Positions 46,330 to 59,319 of a DNA stretch of 64,000 nucleotides are shown here, piece by piece (the first letter of the stretch is position 1; each line of letters starts with the position of its first letter). The notes under the pieces are model-generated. The model searched no databases, was not told the origin of the DNA, and saw only the letters and a list, made by a program, of their open reading frames with translations. The DNA comes from Sisyra terminalis (lineage: Eukaryota; Arthropoda; Insecta; Neuroptera; Sisyridae). The position numbers and the translations under genes were made by a program. The stretch is from positions 51,721,080 to 51,785,079 of the forward strand of contig OY292276.1 in the NCBI GenBank assembly GCA_958496175.1. The letters are read 5' to 3'.

Positions 46330-46920
46330 AAAGAATAATAAAAACTAATTTTGTTACATACTTAACAACTTTATTTCTGCCATATAATTATGAACGTATT
46401 AAAAAGACAGGAAGATGATAATAGAATACTTTCCTAGTGATAAACCTCCTGGTACTTAGGAGCTAAGCAAAAATATTGATCTCAAATTTTGAAGAATTAT
46501 TATTTGGGTCTAATTACCCCTTATATTTGATTTAAAGGTTGCATTGAATTATAGAAGCATTTTTCAGTAAATTTCTAACATTTAATAAGGTTGAACTATT
46601 GTCAACATATTTTTGTAGAATAAATCAGTACTTCTTAAAGTAAGGCCTCTAGAATCCCATAGGAAACCTATAGAGTCATAAATTTACCCAGAATTCAAAT
46701 TGATCTCATGAAAATTTACAGATGCCATCAAAAGTTATGTATTCATCAAAGATTGACAACAATTTCAGAAAAGCAAAGATGGGGAATACCTCGAAAAATA
46801 TTGGAAACCACTAAATAGTGATCCACTTCTATTTCAAAATTTGATCTATAATTCTAAGATTGGTACAAATATTACAACTTGATTAGTATGAAGAATCAAT
46901 TGTTAAATCAAAGGATATTA
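46330..46920. other. AT-rich non-coding stretch
   Basis: Nothing recognisable. Confidence 0.35.
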
Positions 46921-46924
46921 TAGA

Positions 46925-48290
46925 ATTCACGTAATAGTTAACGACCAGGGTCGATGGTTTTTGAAGCCATTTTGAAGCCAAAAAATAAAATAATAGCAGG
47001 ATGAAACCTATTGGAAAAGGAAGAGAATATTACAAAAATAAACGGACATATAAATTACAGGAGATCTGAGCTCGGGAAATGAAAGGGGGTTTTTAAAGAT
47101 TAAAAACGGTTAAACGCGATTTCCAGCTAAACTGCAAGTCCAATGGACAAAAATTAAATAGTGAAGTTATAGACAGTAAAAAGATCTATAACTTTTATTT
47201 CTACACTTTTTTTACATATCCTCAAAATTTATGTGAAAAATTCAAATAACCAAGTTTATGCTTTTTTATTTTTATCCTTTACAAAAAAAAAAAAAACACT
47301 TTTTTTTCTTGAAAGTTGGTGAAAATGTTACCTTTTTATGTCTCAAACAAACTGTAATTTTTTTGATTTAATTTTTTTTTCATCTAATTTTGACTTAATA
47401 TCAAAACAGCTCCCTAGTTTTCAAACGATAATTCTCGTGTCAAAATATCAGCTTTTTTAGGAAAGCTTTGGTGAGCTTTTTGATCACTGAAATCTCTCCT
47501 ATTTGATGATTTAAAAGAAATATACATTACTATGGTAAATGTTTTTAGTCTAATTCGATTTATTAAAAGCTATTTGTTAAAATTTACACTGTAATTACTC
47601 AAAAAACGTAAAGTTCCATGTTTCATTGATAATCAAAGAATTGCAAATCGAAATTTACTTATATAATTAACAACCAAATAAGTTAATGAAGTTAGTAATT
47701 AATAAGACATCTCCAATACTTTAAGACAGTTGTAGAATCTTCTATAAATTGTATTGCGTCCATGCCTATTTATTTTTAACATTAATAAATATTTTATTTA
47801 TTTCCGAGTCACAACTAAGTAATGATTAATAATATATGTCCTCTCAATTTCTTCTTTATTGCGACACGTTTCAATAGGTTTTGGCTGTCATCATCAGGTA
47901 ATGATTATTTTGTCAGTTGTAAACCTTAAAATTAAACAAACTAATGCTTACAACTGGCAAAATAATCATTACCTGATGATGACAGCCAAAAGTCAATTTA
48001 TTGCTGTTTTAAGATAATTTAACTTTAAGAATTACTTCGGTAATGTATATGTTTGTATACTATCAGAAAGTAGAGATTTCAACAAACCAAAAGCTCATCA
48101 GCTTTCTAAGAAGTAGATATTATAACGCGAGAATTTTCGTTTGAAAATTAGGGAGCTTTTTCAATACTAAGTCAAAATTAGGTGAAAATATAAATATTTT
48201 AATTAAAAAAAATTACAGTTATTCTTCCTTTTCCAATGGGTTTCATTCTACTATACTTAAAGATTATACCCTGGTCTCATAATGTAAAGT
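46925..48290. repeat. Foldback element, about 1.37 kb
   Basis: Left-arm blocks at 46940-47025 (CCAGGGT, GGATGAAACCTATTGGAAAA) and 47355-47520 (CTAATTTTGACTTA, CTCCCTAGTTTTCAAACGA) have reverse-complement partners at 48215-48280 and 48065-48200. About 315 extra bases interrupt the left arm. The interior holds the smaller inverted repeat at 47855-47990. Confidence 0.65.
47855..47990. mobile_element. Inverted repeat with hammerhead-like words (copy C)
   Basis: Arms 47882-47921 and 47947-47987 are about 40-bp reverse complements around a 25-base loop. The minus strand reads CTGATGA (47891-47897) and then GAAACGTGTCGC (47861-47872). This is the order of a hammerhead core, but the stem between them is not obvious. 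It lies at the centre of the larger foldback. Confidence 0.4.
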
Positions 48291-50295
48291 TTATCTTGGA
48301 TTTCCACGAAACGAAGAAACCACGAAAAAGCTACAAAAACTTTGTTTCTTGTCTTGGAAATATTAAATTATAGTAGCTAAACAACTAATTATATAATAAT
48401 TAATTATAGTGGCAAAAACTTTTGAAGTTTAGAATTGAGTATTGAAATTAAAAAAATATAATTTGTTTTAATAAATTTTCAAGGATAAACTGTTTGCTTA
48501 AGTTATCGTTTGGTGGAAATCAAACTTTATATTTTATGATTTCTATTAGTTAAGGTTAAAAAAGATTATTAAGCTCAGAATACCAAATAACAATAATAAG
48601 ATAAGCGCATTGATTTCAAAAGGTTATCATAATGATTAATGTTAAATGTTTCGTTTTTATTTGTCGCTTCTATGCAATTTTATTGAATTAATAGAACTGA
48701 AACTAAATTTGATGAAGACTTAATTCAGTTGTGTGTGATTTCGCCGCCCCCTATGTTAATTATTTTTTTGAAGAAAATTGGTAAAAAGTCAAATACCTTT
48801 AAATTCTTTAGTTACTTAAACATGTACTCATTGTGGTTTCTATCAAAACGAAATCTTTAATGGAATTATCATTTCCAATATCTCACCCCCACACTATGCC
48901 ACTGGTTAGGGTAATTTATTTTTATTTTTTGCAGAAACTTCCAAAATCAAATCCTACATTGTATTAACTTTCCTCATCTTCTCGAAATGTGTTAAACTTA
49001 AAGATGAAAAGTAGGTAGATTTTCGTTATTAAATTTATAGAAATAAGTTTCCTACAGTGAAAACATCAAAAGATTTTCATCCCTAAAGTCGTGCTTTACA
49101 AAACTATCCCTATTTTTTTAATTTTTGATTTTATTAACCAAATCAAGGAAAATTAATACAAATATTGACAAAAAGTGGAAATCTTGAACTTAAATGAAGG
49201 AAATATGAAAGAGATTTATTATCTTTGGAAAGGGAGTAAGTTCATTTTTGTATTACATGATTTTTTTAGGATTTGCAGGTTAATAAGCTCTTATTTTCAT
49301 TAAGTACGGGTAATATAAGATAAACGTTAAAAAAATTTCAGCTTTTTTTTTGTAACTTTTTACCTACAGAAAAAAGCTCAACGCAAGTTTCAGTAACTAA
49401 ATTCAAAGTAAAGTTTTATCTTAATTGGTGTTATATTGCTTTTAAAGAAGAAATAGGCTTAACTATTTTCTACCTTCATCGACTTGATAAAGTTGTTGTG
49501 GGTCGATTTGTAATGTCCACCCTTAAAAAAATTTTAGAATATTTTTATAGAAAATTATTAAAAGAAACTAGGTTTTCCAGAATACGGTTAATTGAACTTC
49601 AACCCTGCAACTTCAAAGCTTTTTATGTTTCCTGAATCCTTTCTTAACTAACTAAATGAATAGAAACAATTTTTCTTTTTAGTTTTGACCGTTAAATTGA
49701 ATACATGATATCATTAATCTATTTAAAATGAGATGAAGAATTTTCAAATTTCTACTTTCTAGATTTAGAAGTACCATCGACTTTCTCCCCTTAGTTAAGT
49801 TAAATTATTTACCTTATAGTTTTTGCATTTTGTGCTATCAAAAGATAAAACAAAGAATTCATTATTCAGTTTATGTATTTAAAAGCTGCAAAAAGTAAAA
49901 TTGAAAACAAAGCTCTAACTCTAAAATAACTGAGTACTTTGAGGCTATAAATATAAAAGGTACTAATCCTTCAATGGAGTTATAACATTTATTTTATCAA
50001 TAACGAGTGGTGATATAAACATAAGTACCACAAATGATTCACTTTTCATTGTAAAAAAGTTTTCAAAAAAGCTTTTTAGTTTTTCAATGCTTTTTAACAA
50101 AAAGCTCTTTAGTATACCATTAAGTTTTGATGAGTAAATGCCTACATGCTAACTGTTAGGTAAATGAATGTTTTATCTAAATAAACATTTTTGTAATCCA
50201 TTGTTGTTCAACGAACAAAATTGTTTTGCAAAAATTAATTTGTCACAATTATTTTCACAATGTTAATGAAAAAGTTTTCCAGTTTAAAAACTAAT
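48291..50295. other. AT-rich non-coding stretch
   Basis: No gene or clear repeat seen. Confidence 0.35.
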
Positions 50296-50299
50296 TTAT

Positions 50300-50590
50300 T
50301 CACATCGGTTTGCCGTTGCACTTCACTGTCATCGCCGCGTCACCAACAGAGACGGGGATGTTTTAACCCCGTTCCATTTGTGAAAAATTGAATTCATTTG
50401 CCTAATTAACATGAAATTAAAAAATAACCATTTTGATATTAACCAAAGTTAGCATATTTTAACAATAGTTGGATGGTCGGTTGTGGTCGGTTAGATAAGG
50501 GCGGAGCGCTTCACCGTTAGGGGTAGAAGGAAACTCCGCCCTTATTGCGTCCTGTTGTATCCCGATAGTTGTATACAACCGTTCCTGAAC
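50300..50590. other. GC-richer island with nested hairpins
   Basis: Contains ATAAGGGCGGAG (50495-50506) with its perfect complement CTCCGCCCTTAT (50534-50545), a smaller ACGGGG…CCCCGT hairpin near 50350-50372, a direct repeat GGTCGGTTGTGGTCGGTTA (50475-50493) and the palindrome GTTGTATACAAC near 50569-50580. No ORF. It may be a MITE or a structured regulatory element. Confidence 0.5.
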
Positions 50591-51645
50591 CCGATTTTGA
50601 TTTTTATAAAAAAATATATTTTTTTATCTGCAACATTTGAACTCCAGGTTGTGCAAATTCTTGCCAAAGAGTGTCAAATAAGAATTGAGAGACGTGTTTC
50701 AATTTTCCTGTAGCTAATTATAAATTGATATATAGGTTTTTTTTATATATCTACAACCCTTTTTCTATAAAATTTTACTAGGTGTTTTAAATTTTATTAT
50801 TAGAAGTACTTTAAAAATGATGATTGAAAGAAAATTAGGCTTTTCTAAGGCAAAAAGCTCATCCCTTACAACTCACCCCTTACAAAAAAGACAAAAAATC
50901 ATACTTGCTTTGCATTTAAAGTTCAATATTTTATTTATTTAATGTAGATGAAAGTCAAAGGAAATAAAAAATTCACAAAAGATTAAACAAGTTTTCAGGA
51001 AAATGTTTTTGAAATTATAATTTCTTGTTAAATAGTTTAAGATTTTTTCAAGTGAATTCTCAAAATTTATTTTGTAATTATTGAAATTTTGGTATATTTA
51101 TGAATTGTGTAAAAAAATCTTTGCTATGAAATCCCAATGTTTCTTTTTTTTAAGTTATAATTCAATCTAGATTACCAAAAAAAAAATCGGCAGTAAATCA
51201 TTGACAGAGTGCTTTAACTATTAACTCATATCTATAACCCTCGAAAACTTTACCTAATAATCTGTATAAATATAAAAAAAAACGCTAATTATATCTTAAA
51301 CCTTATTCTTTTACTCAGAAGCTATTTAAGTGTTCCAGGATTAGAACATAAAGTATTAGTACCCAAGTTTGACTTCAATTTACTATATACCAACATACTC
51401 CAATTATTTTATACAATAAATCATCCAATTATATGTTAGATCAGGCACAATTAAATTGCGGAACAAAATTTAACCATTAAAAACAAAACTGATTTAGTTT
51501 TTTTTCGTTTAGGAGGTCAGAAAAAAAATAATTTTGTTCCTTGTATAATTTTAGATAAAACATCGATTAAAGAAACAGCTCTATAAACTTTAAAAATCTG
51601 GACTTTCAAAAATTTATTGTTATCTAAAAATTCAAAAGCTTCTTC
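50591..51645. other. AT-rich non-coding stretch
   Basis: Nothing recognisable. Confidence 0.35.
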
Positions 51646-51651
51646 GCTAAC

Positions 51652-52060
51652 TTATTAGGTTGTTTGGAAAGTAATTTCGTTTTTCCCTCGAAAAATGAAA
51701 GAATTAACTATTTTCTTATATTACTATCTACTTCCTTATGGGCTATTTTCTTATGATGTTTAAATATTTTGTTGGGTTATACAATATATTGTCCAATCAA
51801 GTCCAATTTTTTCTGGCAGTAGCATAATTTTACGCTGATTAAATGACAAAATATTGATCTAGAAAATTTTTGACCTCCTCATCTAACATAAAGCTTTTGC
51901 CGTCTAATATTTTTTGTAGAAACCAAAACCTATAATAATTCAAAGCTGCCAGATCTACAGAATATGGTAAGTATCGCATTACGGCCCATTAAAACTGCAA
52001 AAGCTTCGGCAAATTATCAAACTTGTATATGGTTTTTTAGAGGGCAAAACTATTAAGTTA
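51652..52060 (-). pseudogene. mariner-family transposon end with transposase C-terminal remnant
   Basis: The end at about 51656 reads TTAGGTTGTTTGGAAAGTAA, a typical mariner terminal repeat preceded by TA. On the minus strand the coding remnant reads LPYSVDLAALNYYRFWFLQK, ILDGKSFMLDEEVKNFLDQY and FVI before a stop near 51843. This matches the mariner block around PPYSPDLAPSDYHLF that carries the last catalytic aspartate (here LPYSVDLAALNYY, with that residue replaced by Asn). Upstream a degraded KLLQF…WAVMRY segment remains. The other terminus is not visible. Confidence 0.7.
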
Positions 52061-52064
52061 TTTA

Positions 52065-53330
52065 AGGAGTCCAAAAACTTTCTTCGTCAGTTTTTGGCCA
52101 CCAAGGAGAAAAAAAAATTTTGAGCTTGAAAATATGTTATTACCAGAAAAATAACAGAAGATATTGAACTAGAGTGGACAATAATCTAAAAAAGTATTTA
52201 TCCATACTCTATAAAGAAATCGTCTTTCTTTCGACCTACCTCCCCCCCCAAATGAAATTTCTTTTTGAACATATTTATATTTCCGGTAGCCAACTACCAC
52301 CGACTTATAACACAAAATAAAATAGAAATTTCAAAATTTGAAAAAGCTCCAAATTGAGCTTTATCTTTAAAAAGCGTTTTCTCAAACAAAAATGCTAGTA
52401 ATAAAACTTTTTCTTCCAGAAGTTTTAAGTAAAAAAAAAAAAACACAAAAACATTTCATAGTTATTTCATTACAAATTCCAAATTTTAATGTTTACTAGA
52501 TGGACGTCCAAAAAAGACCGATTCACGGTCAAATTACTAACAAAACTAAATAATTTTGGAGAAAAAAATCATCTTAATCTACTAAGGTAGGTTTTTAAAG
52601 CATTTTGCAAATAAATTTCTCAAGCTTTATCAAAATATAATGCTCCAATTCGTCAAGACAATCAAAAGCTTTTTAATTCTGTAAATTTGAATTTCATATG
52701 AGCTTTATACCAATCCTATTCATTCTTTTATAATTTTATATATAAGAATGCGTTACTCTAAAATTAAAGCACAGTCAATTTCATTCAAAGAAAAAGTCCT
52801 AAAGAGTTGAGCAAATAAATTGAAAAAAAGGCCAAACTAATTTTATTAATAGAAACCCAATTTTTTCTATACTTTTTGCTGGTACTTTAGTTTTTAGTTC
52901 TTAGGATATTAAGTAAATATTTAAGTACGTGTTTAAGGGCACAGAGACGTGAAATTCTTGCAAAATTTCAATTTTTAAAGTTTAAAGAATATTCCTCATA
53001 TTTAAAAACAATAGCGCAATAATTGGTTTTTATAGGATGTTTATAAATTTAGAATTAATGGTAGATACATTAATGCATATGGTTTGTAATTTTCAAAGCA
53101 ATCGTCAAAGTTAATTGGAAAATTTCGTTCGCTTTTCTTTGTGATTTACTTGAAAAACAAAAATCAAAATATCGCATTATATGTCTCTTTTATCGCTGGA
53201 ACAAATTCGGTGATGTTTGTCGATAAATAAATTGGTTTACATTCATTCCAACATAATAGTATTAGTAGGAAATGCATTAGCATTTTCATTTATTACAGCC
53301 CCATATAACTGATTAATCAAATTCGCCAAA
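52065..53330. other. AT-rich non-coding stretch
   Basis: Contains a probable lone monomer of the 37.4-38.6 kb satellite at about 52310-52440. Nothing else. Confidence 0.35.
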
Positions 53331-53334
53331 TGTC

Positions 53335-53670
53335 GTTAATACGTACATCATACATGTGATGTATATGTATATAGCATATATACGAATGTAATATAAAATG
53401 CTGCAATCCATGCTGATGACGCAATCAACCCCGCAACAGGCTATACCTACCCCCGATATTCAGAAAATACACCCGCGTGGCTCACCTTATTTTCTCCCTA
53501 GGGGCGTACGCACCGCTTATGAACAGTGTTTAAGTTTCGTGTTTATCAGTTGGTTGATCAACATGAATACAGTTCTTAATTTAAATTCGAGAGGATTTAT
53601 TGCAAACATTTCATCCCTTACGCGGCCAACTCGTGCTACATTATCTTTCGGTAAAATATGTGAAAATTAA
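53335..53670. other. Unique balanced-composition island
   Basis: Includes a 90-codon frame at 53398-53670 (+) with no recognisable domain. Words such as CCCGCGTGGCTCACC and AGGGGCGTACGCACC stand out from AT-rich flanks. A short exon or regulatory element is possible. Confidence 0.25.
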
Positions 53671-55580
53671 CACATGCTTTGATTAGCGTATAAATTCTAT
53701 TCGTTATTTCAACAGAAAAAATCTGGTGTCTACACCACACAACTTCCTTGACTAGTCGACTCAAAGCTGAATTTAGGATACCTAGACCTAACCTGGAGCT
53801 TTTAAGACCAATTAAGAAAGTTTTTAGTTTCAAAGTTTATGCTAAGGTTTTGTGAAAAGATTTCAACCAAAATTGGGAATTTGAAAAAAAAAAAATATTG
53901 ATTTTTTTCATGTATTTTAAAACTTTATTATTAATAATATTGATATTTAATGCAAAAAACTTAAAAAAAATTTTTTTTCAATTAATTATAAGCGATTAAA
54001 AATTGATAAAATTTTAAAAAAAATCACGTGACTATAAACGCGCCATGAGTGGTCACCATAGTTGTGACGTCGAAATGTTATAGCTATTTAATAACAATAC
54101 AGCGTTTACAGCTATTACACGTGACTAGACAATAATATTGAAAATGTATTGCTAAAAAACGAGTCGTTAGTTGATTCCAATTAGCTATGTGTGATAAATG
54201 ATTTATAAAGGCAAAGTCTGATAATATTCCTGCACTGCTTGAAACCATTTATTTCGACGTTTGCCATCTTGGGGAACATTTAAAAACATTTTGTTAGGAG
54301 TTGTTTTTGTAGTATTCGTTCATAATGGTACAAAACAAGAACGATAACTTTTAAGGTTCGACATGCTCAATATAAATTTCAATATTTAACTATCACAACA
54401 GAATTAAATCAATCAAAACACTGTACTTATTATTTCTGTATCAACTGCAATAATTGACAACTAACATTAGGACGTCACACGCGCTCGTGTTTGTTCGGGA
54501 GCTGTCGGCGTGTTTTCGGTACTAGATTCAAAAAATTCAAAAATTAATTTTTATTTTGAAATAACTTTTAAATTATTGCGAAAATAAAAAAATAAAAAAT
54601 AGTTTTGCTATAAAACTTATATATGATCTTTCCATTTATCACAAAAAAAAAAAAAATTCACAAACCCAATTTGAGATTCAGAACTAGAGTTTTGAGAACT
54701 ATAGTATTCAAATAGTTTTAATTATAGTATAAGGAATACCTAATAATTGCACTTTGATCGTTATCAAGTGACGCTAATTTATTGAATCATATCAATTTCA
54801 AGTGAAATGATGACGAAAGACATGAAAAGGGATATCAGGATTCTATATAAATTTTGATTTCAACCACTTAAAACTGTTGTCTTGGCAACAAACCAATTAG
54901 GTAACCCTGTTGACAGTAACGCGAGCCATTTATTTGGGTAAATCAGGTAAGCGTCAACTCATGCGTTAGTTGAATTTGAACGTTATTGTATGACGACATA
55001 CAAAAGCAATAGGGATGCAATGGTCTCCCTATATACCTATGTACAATTACGAGGAAATATGCCGCAAAATGCGTTAAAGAATAGGGAATCTGGATTTTTT
55101 TTCAGACCATTATAGTTGTGAAAGCTTCGCTAATGAATGCACTAAAAAGAACATTTCATTTTAATTGCCAATTTTGGCAGATCGGCACTAGAATGAGTAC
55201 TTATTCTAATTAATACATAATTTCATTTCATTAATAGAAAGGTATTTCTAACCACCTTAATGAAAAAGGCAAAGTTGATCCAATTTTTTTTCAGTTTTTC
55301 CCTTTTAAATTCCTTCCTCTTACAATGAGAAAAGTAATTTGCAGGAATAAAAAGAATGATTTTTTCCACATCTTTCTCAGTTTTCTTTTCTTTTGCACTC
55401 TTTAATCAAGATGGATAATACTTTAATACATTATGTGAATTTCCTTAACCTATAGGTATACAGTTCCTGGCCATATTAAGATGCACTTAAGATTTTGTAC
55501 AAAATGAACATATTCTACAAAAGGAAATTTAATATTGCTTACTTTTTGATGTGAAACATCTATAGGCGCAGGGTAAACCG
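53671..55580. other. Non-coding stretch with small non-AT patches
   Basis: Patches at 54040-54110, 54465-54520 and 54890-55050 have more G and C. No gene is supported. A repeat near 55495-55545 (TTTTGTACAAAATGAACATA) recurs at about 58038-58057. Confidence 0.35.
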
Positions 55581-55583
55581 GAT

Positions 55584-55990
55584 ATATTTTATTGTTCATT
55601 TTTTCAAGTAAAACATAGGTTATGTATACTGTAGTAAACAAGACCATCGAACCAAGTGAGAGGAGTCGCACGTCGTTTGCGCATGGCAACACGTCGCCAT
55701 ATTATACACACTACTACATATAGACTGTATACCCATACTGATCCATACTATCGCCATCTCTCTGTGATGGCCACGCGTGGCGATCGCTCGCCATGAAATA
55801 TTATGGATATACAGTGTATATGTAGTAGTGTGTACAATATAGCGACGCGTTGCCATGCGCAAACGACGTGCGACTCCTTTCTCAGAGTGATATGTTTATA
55901 CAGATCAGTGCTTCTCACTCGGTTCGATGGTCTTGTTTACTAAAGTATACATAACTTATGTTTTACTTGAAAAAATGAACAATAAAATAT
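55584..55990. mobile_element. Foldback MITE with GC-rich arms, about 407 bp
   Basis: Both ends are reverse complements (TTTTATTGTTCATTTTTTCA at the left), and similarity continues over CGCACGTCGTTTGCGCATGG to near the centre. The right arm has a 30-40 base insertion. The centre holds the perfect palindrome GCCACG-CGTGGC (55771-55782). The two similar short frames on opposite strands (beginning MVLFT-VYITYVLLEKMNN) are the arms read outward, not genes. Confidence 0.8.
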
Positions 55991-56475
55991 GTCAGACAGT
56001 GATAATTCAGAAAATGAAAGTGAACATTCTCTTGCAAAGAAAGCAAAAATCCATTATAACGCATTACCAAGTCATCATTAATTATATTTTTCAAGCGTCA
56101 AGAAATAAAATTTACTCTCTTGGTAAATTGAAATTTTTACAACTTTTTATTGTATATATTATTTTCTTTTAATTAAATCAATTAATTATTGAGTTTAGTT
56201 TCGTTCTTATGATACTTATTTCAAAATTTAATAACGACTGACAAAATTGTATTTCAAAATCAGCTGATAGCGAGTAGCACACGAATGTTTTTATTTTTAT
56301 TTGTCATGAATGTAAACATCTAAAAATTACTTAATTAATTAATTTTCTAATCATGGTGGTTTTCTAATCTTGTCTTTAATGCATATTACTTGTACAATCT
56401 CGATGTTTCACATCTACCAGGCGTCCCGTGACGGCTCACATTTTTTTTCATTATAGAAAGAATCCGTATAATAAA

Positions 56476-56515
56476 GAATCCGTCTTCAAATCGGGGCGCC
56501 GGAAGAACCGTAACC
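56476..56515. repeat. Fragment of the GGCGCCGGAAGAA terminal-repeat family
   Basis: GAATCCGTCTTCAAATCGGG followed by GCGCCGGAAGAA matches the right end of the MITE at 34184-34828 and the fragment at 58832-58870. Confidence 0.6.
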
Positions 56516-56849
56516 TTGCTAAATAATATTCCGTAATTGTAATATTAGTAATAGAAATATTCCGTTGTCGAGATATTTTATCAGGTTTTTTTTGTGGATA
56601 TTTGGACAGCAAATAGTTTGTCGAGGACCAAATACCATGGAACCAAAAAGAGAAACAAACTACCACAATTTAAAGAACCACACCAATGATAGATGATAAT
56701 GGAGGGAAAAATTCAACCATACGGGAAACTAAACTTAACATAATGTAGAAACCAGAAAAAAAGAACAAAGAATGCTTAAGTTATGTTTTACTATTGGTAG
56801 GACTTAAGGCTTCCTAATAAAAGTACTGAATCATAAAACCACCACCAAT

Positions 56850-57423
56850 TTTTACGCGCAATTCATGTTACATTTACCTTAAATTGACAACGATGTCCAT
56901 CGCTAGTATATGACAATGAATTATTACCAATATTCACAGAAGTTCGCTATCTAGGGTTTTACCTAGATAGTCATCCTATGTGGAATCCATACACAAGACT
57001 AAAACGAAAAAACCTCAACAAACGCTTTGGACTACTTCGAAAACTTTTAGGATATCAAATTCCATAAACGTGCAGACTAAATTAATAATTTACAAAATTC
57101 TTATTAGACCTATTTTAACTTATGGAATAGAATTGTGGGGCACCACAACACCCTCGAATATTAAGCGTATCCAAGCTTTTCAGTCAAAAGTTCTACAAAA
57201 AATTCTTAATGCTCTATATTATATCACAAATGAAGTAATTCATAAAGATCTTAACGTCTCTTATGTTCCCGAACTGATTTCTGATAGATTTATTAGATTC
57301 CACGATAAATTATTCTCCCATTCTAATCCAGAAGTTCAAGTTCTTTTTTTTACTCAACACCCGAAAAATCCTCTTTGTCGCTTAAAGCGTCGATGGTCGA
57401 GAAATCACCTTCTTAATTCTTAG
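56850..57423 (+). pseudogene. Jockey-like LINE reverse transcriptase C-terminal fragment
   Basis: The fragment opens with VTFTLN, a stop, QRCPSLVYDNELLPIFTEV and RYLGFYLDSHPMWNPYTRLK, then KRKNLNKRFGLLRKLLGYQ and a stop near 57066. One frame over it continues NSINVQTKLIIYKILIRPIL, TYGIELWGTTTPSNIKRIQA, FQSKVLQKILNALYYITNEV, and SDRFIRFHDKLFSHSNPEV to TAG at 57421-57423. The YLG, PILTYG-ELWG and IQ-FQSK-L blocks are characteristic of Jockey-type reverse transcriptase C-termini in insects. The catalytic part is missing, and a stop and a frameshift are present. Polymerase motifs and the 5' half were lost on or after insertion. Confidence 0.8.
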
Positions 57424-57869
57424 AGAGTACCAGTGCTGGCTGGAGTTTCTCATCAAGAAATCAATAGGTTTTATTTAACCCTTAAATTATCTCAATTCAG
57501 GAGTCTTATAATATTTTTACTTATAACTCATTTCCTAAATGTATTATATATGTTACACAGATTGTATTTAAAATTTAATAAAAAAAATAATAATTTGTTC
57601 CATATCTCTCGATGTTACCAAATAAGCCTTTTTGCCAAAAATTTTTCTTTTATTCTTCAAATGTTGAAATGGTATGATGCCCCGTTTTTATTCAAAGTTA
57701 CCTTACAATATTGTAAAATGATTCATAGCAATCATTTTATTTCTAAGTCTTATATATATAGTTTTAAGCGCTTTCGAGAAAAATTGGAATGATTTTAGTG
57801 GTTTCTTTTTATTATGGAACCATAAGAAGTTGAAGTTCGTGATCTCGTGATTTAAAATAAAGCAATTTA
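57424..57869. other. AT-rich tail after the LINE fragment
   Basis: A 119-codon frame (57433-57792) exists, but its composition is Phe/Leu/Lys-rich noise and it lacks any motif. It is probably the 3' UTR of the LINE fragment plus flank. Confidence 0.35.
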
Positions 57870-59095
57870 AAAATTTAAGAAACATGATCATTTATAATCT
57901 ATACTGAAGCTTTTAATAGTCACAAATAACTATCTCTATTAAAGCTCAAAAGCTCTCTCAAGTATAAAGGCTGATATTGAAATATTTCCCTATAACATAA
58001 AATGTAAATTATAAAATTGATATTACAAATTTTGTGATTTTGTACAAAATGAACATATGCTACTAAATGCAATTTAATATTGATTACTTTTAACGTTATA
58101 AAAAGAATCCGTATAGGGTCAGTCCAAATAATGTGGTCCAAAAACAAATGAAATGGTTGCTCGACCATTTTAAAAAAAATAATATTTTGTGTGCAATCAC
58201 CCCAACATGTTCGTAGTTCAAATACATCATTATTTCAATTTTATTGTTTTTAGTTTTCAGATGGTGGCCATATTAGTTTTACTAAGCGCAGACATTTTCG
58301 CACTTTTAAGGGTTTGCGGAAACTTGATTATCTCAGGCCCTATTGGTCCTATCAAAATGAAACTAAAAGCAGTGTGTTTATAAAAATATAAGCTAAAAGG
58401 TTGTAATAAGACGTTTTCACCTAAATGTAATTCTAAGGGGTGAAATTTCAGTCTAAAGTTTTAGCTCTCATTTGTAAAAACTCCAATTTTCACGGAAAGA
58501 TTGTGAAGGAAGGGAAAGAGTCTACACGTTAAAACTTTTTTTACAAACAATTAGGTACTAGTTGTATTCAACAACAAAATTTGAAGGCTGAGACTTTAAG
58601 CCTTTTTAAAATAAAAAATAACAAAATTTGGAAATTTTCAAAATTTGCAATTTTCTGAGCTCAATATCTCTGGTGGGGGACCAGATAAAAATCTGAAATA
58701 TCACCCCATTATAGTACTGTATGGTAGTAGTATGCACCTAAAATTTGGAGTTTGAGATTTGACTAGGAGCAGAGGTATTGCAAGCACAAAATGTCAAAAT
58801 AATGCATACTTCAGTAGGTGACTATAATGTATAATCCGTCTTCAAATCGTTGCGCCGGAAGAACAATTTAATAGAACAATTTTAAAATTTAAGAAATAAG
58901 ATCAGTAATAGTCGTTATAAAATAAATATTCGGTTTTTTTGAAAACATAATGAAGCATTAAATAGTCACAAATTCCTATGTCTCTATCAAAGCTCTAAAG
59001 CTCTCTCAAGTATAGTTACACCTATAGAAAGGCTGATATTGAAATATTTTCCTATAACATGAAATGTAATTTATAAAATTGATATTTCAAATTTT
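57870..59095. repeat. Direct repeat pair (57870-58020 and 58880-59095)
   Basis: Both copies share AAGCTCTCTCAAGTATA, AGGCTGATATTGAAATATTT and CTATAACAT-AAATGTAA, about 1.05 kb apart. The sequence between them holds a fragment at 58832-58870 of the GGCGCCGGAAGAA family and otherwise non-coding DNA. Confidence 0.75.
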
Positions 59096-59319
59096 GTTAA
59101 ATTAATAAATATTCTATTATATAATATTTTATTCAATGAATAACAAAAGGTCTAAATCAAATAAACTCGTATGAATATATATCCTTGTCCACGTGAAAAT
59201 TATTCGATCGTAAATGATTAAAAAATATATATCTTTGATTTTAGTTATTATGTTGGCGTAATTTTATACGACCTGTTTTTATTAAAAAATGTATTTTACA
59301 AACTGTAATAATACAAATG

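Noticed and set aside
55450..56172. Two ORFs on opposite strands sharing a peptide
   Set aside because: They are the two arms of one foldback MITE.
57433..57792. 119-codon frame after the Jockey-like fragment
   Set aside because: Phe/Leu/Lys-rich AT noise with no motif; probably 3' UTR of the LINE fragment.
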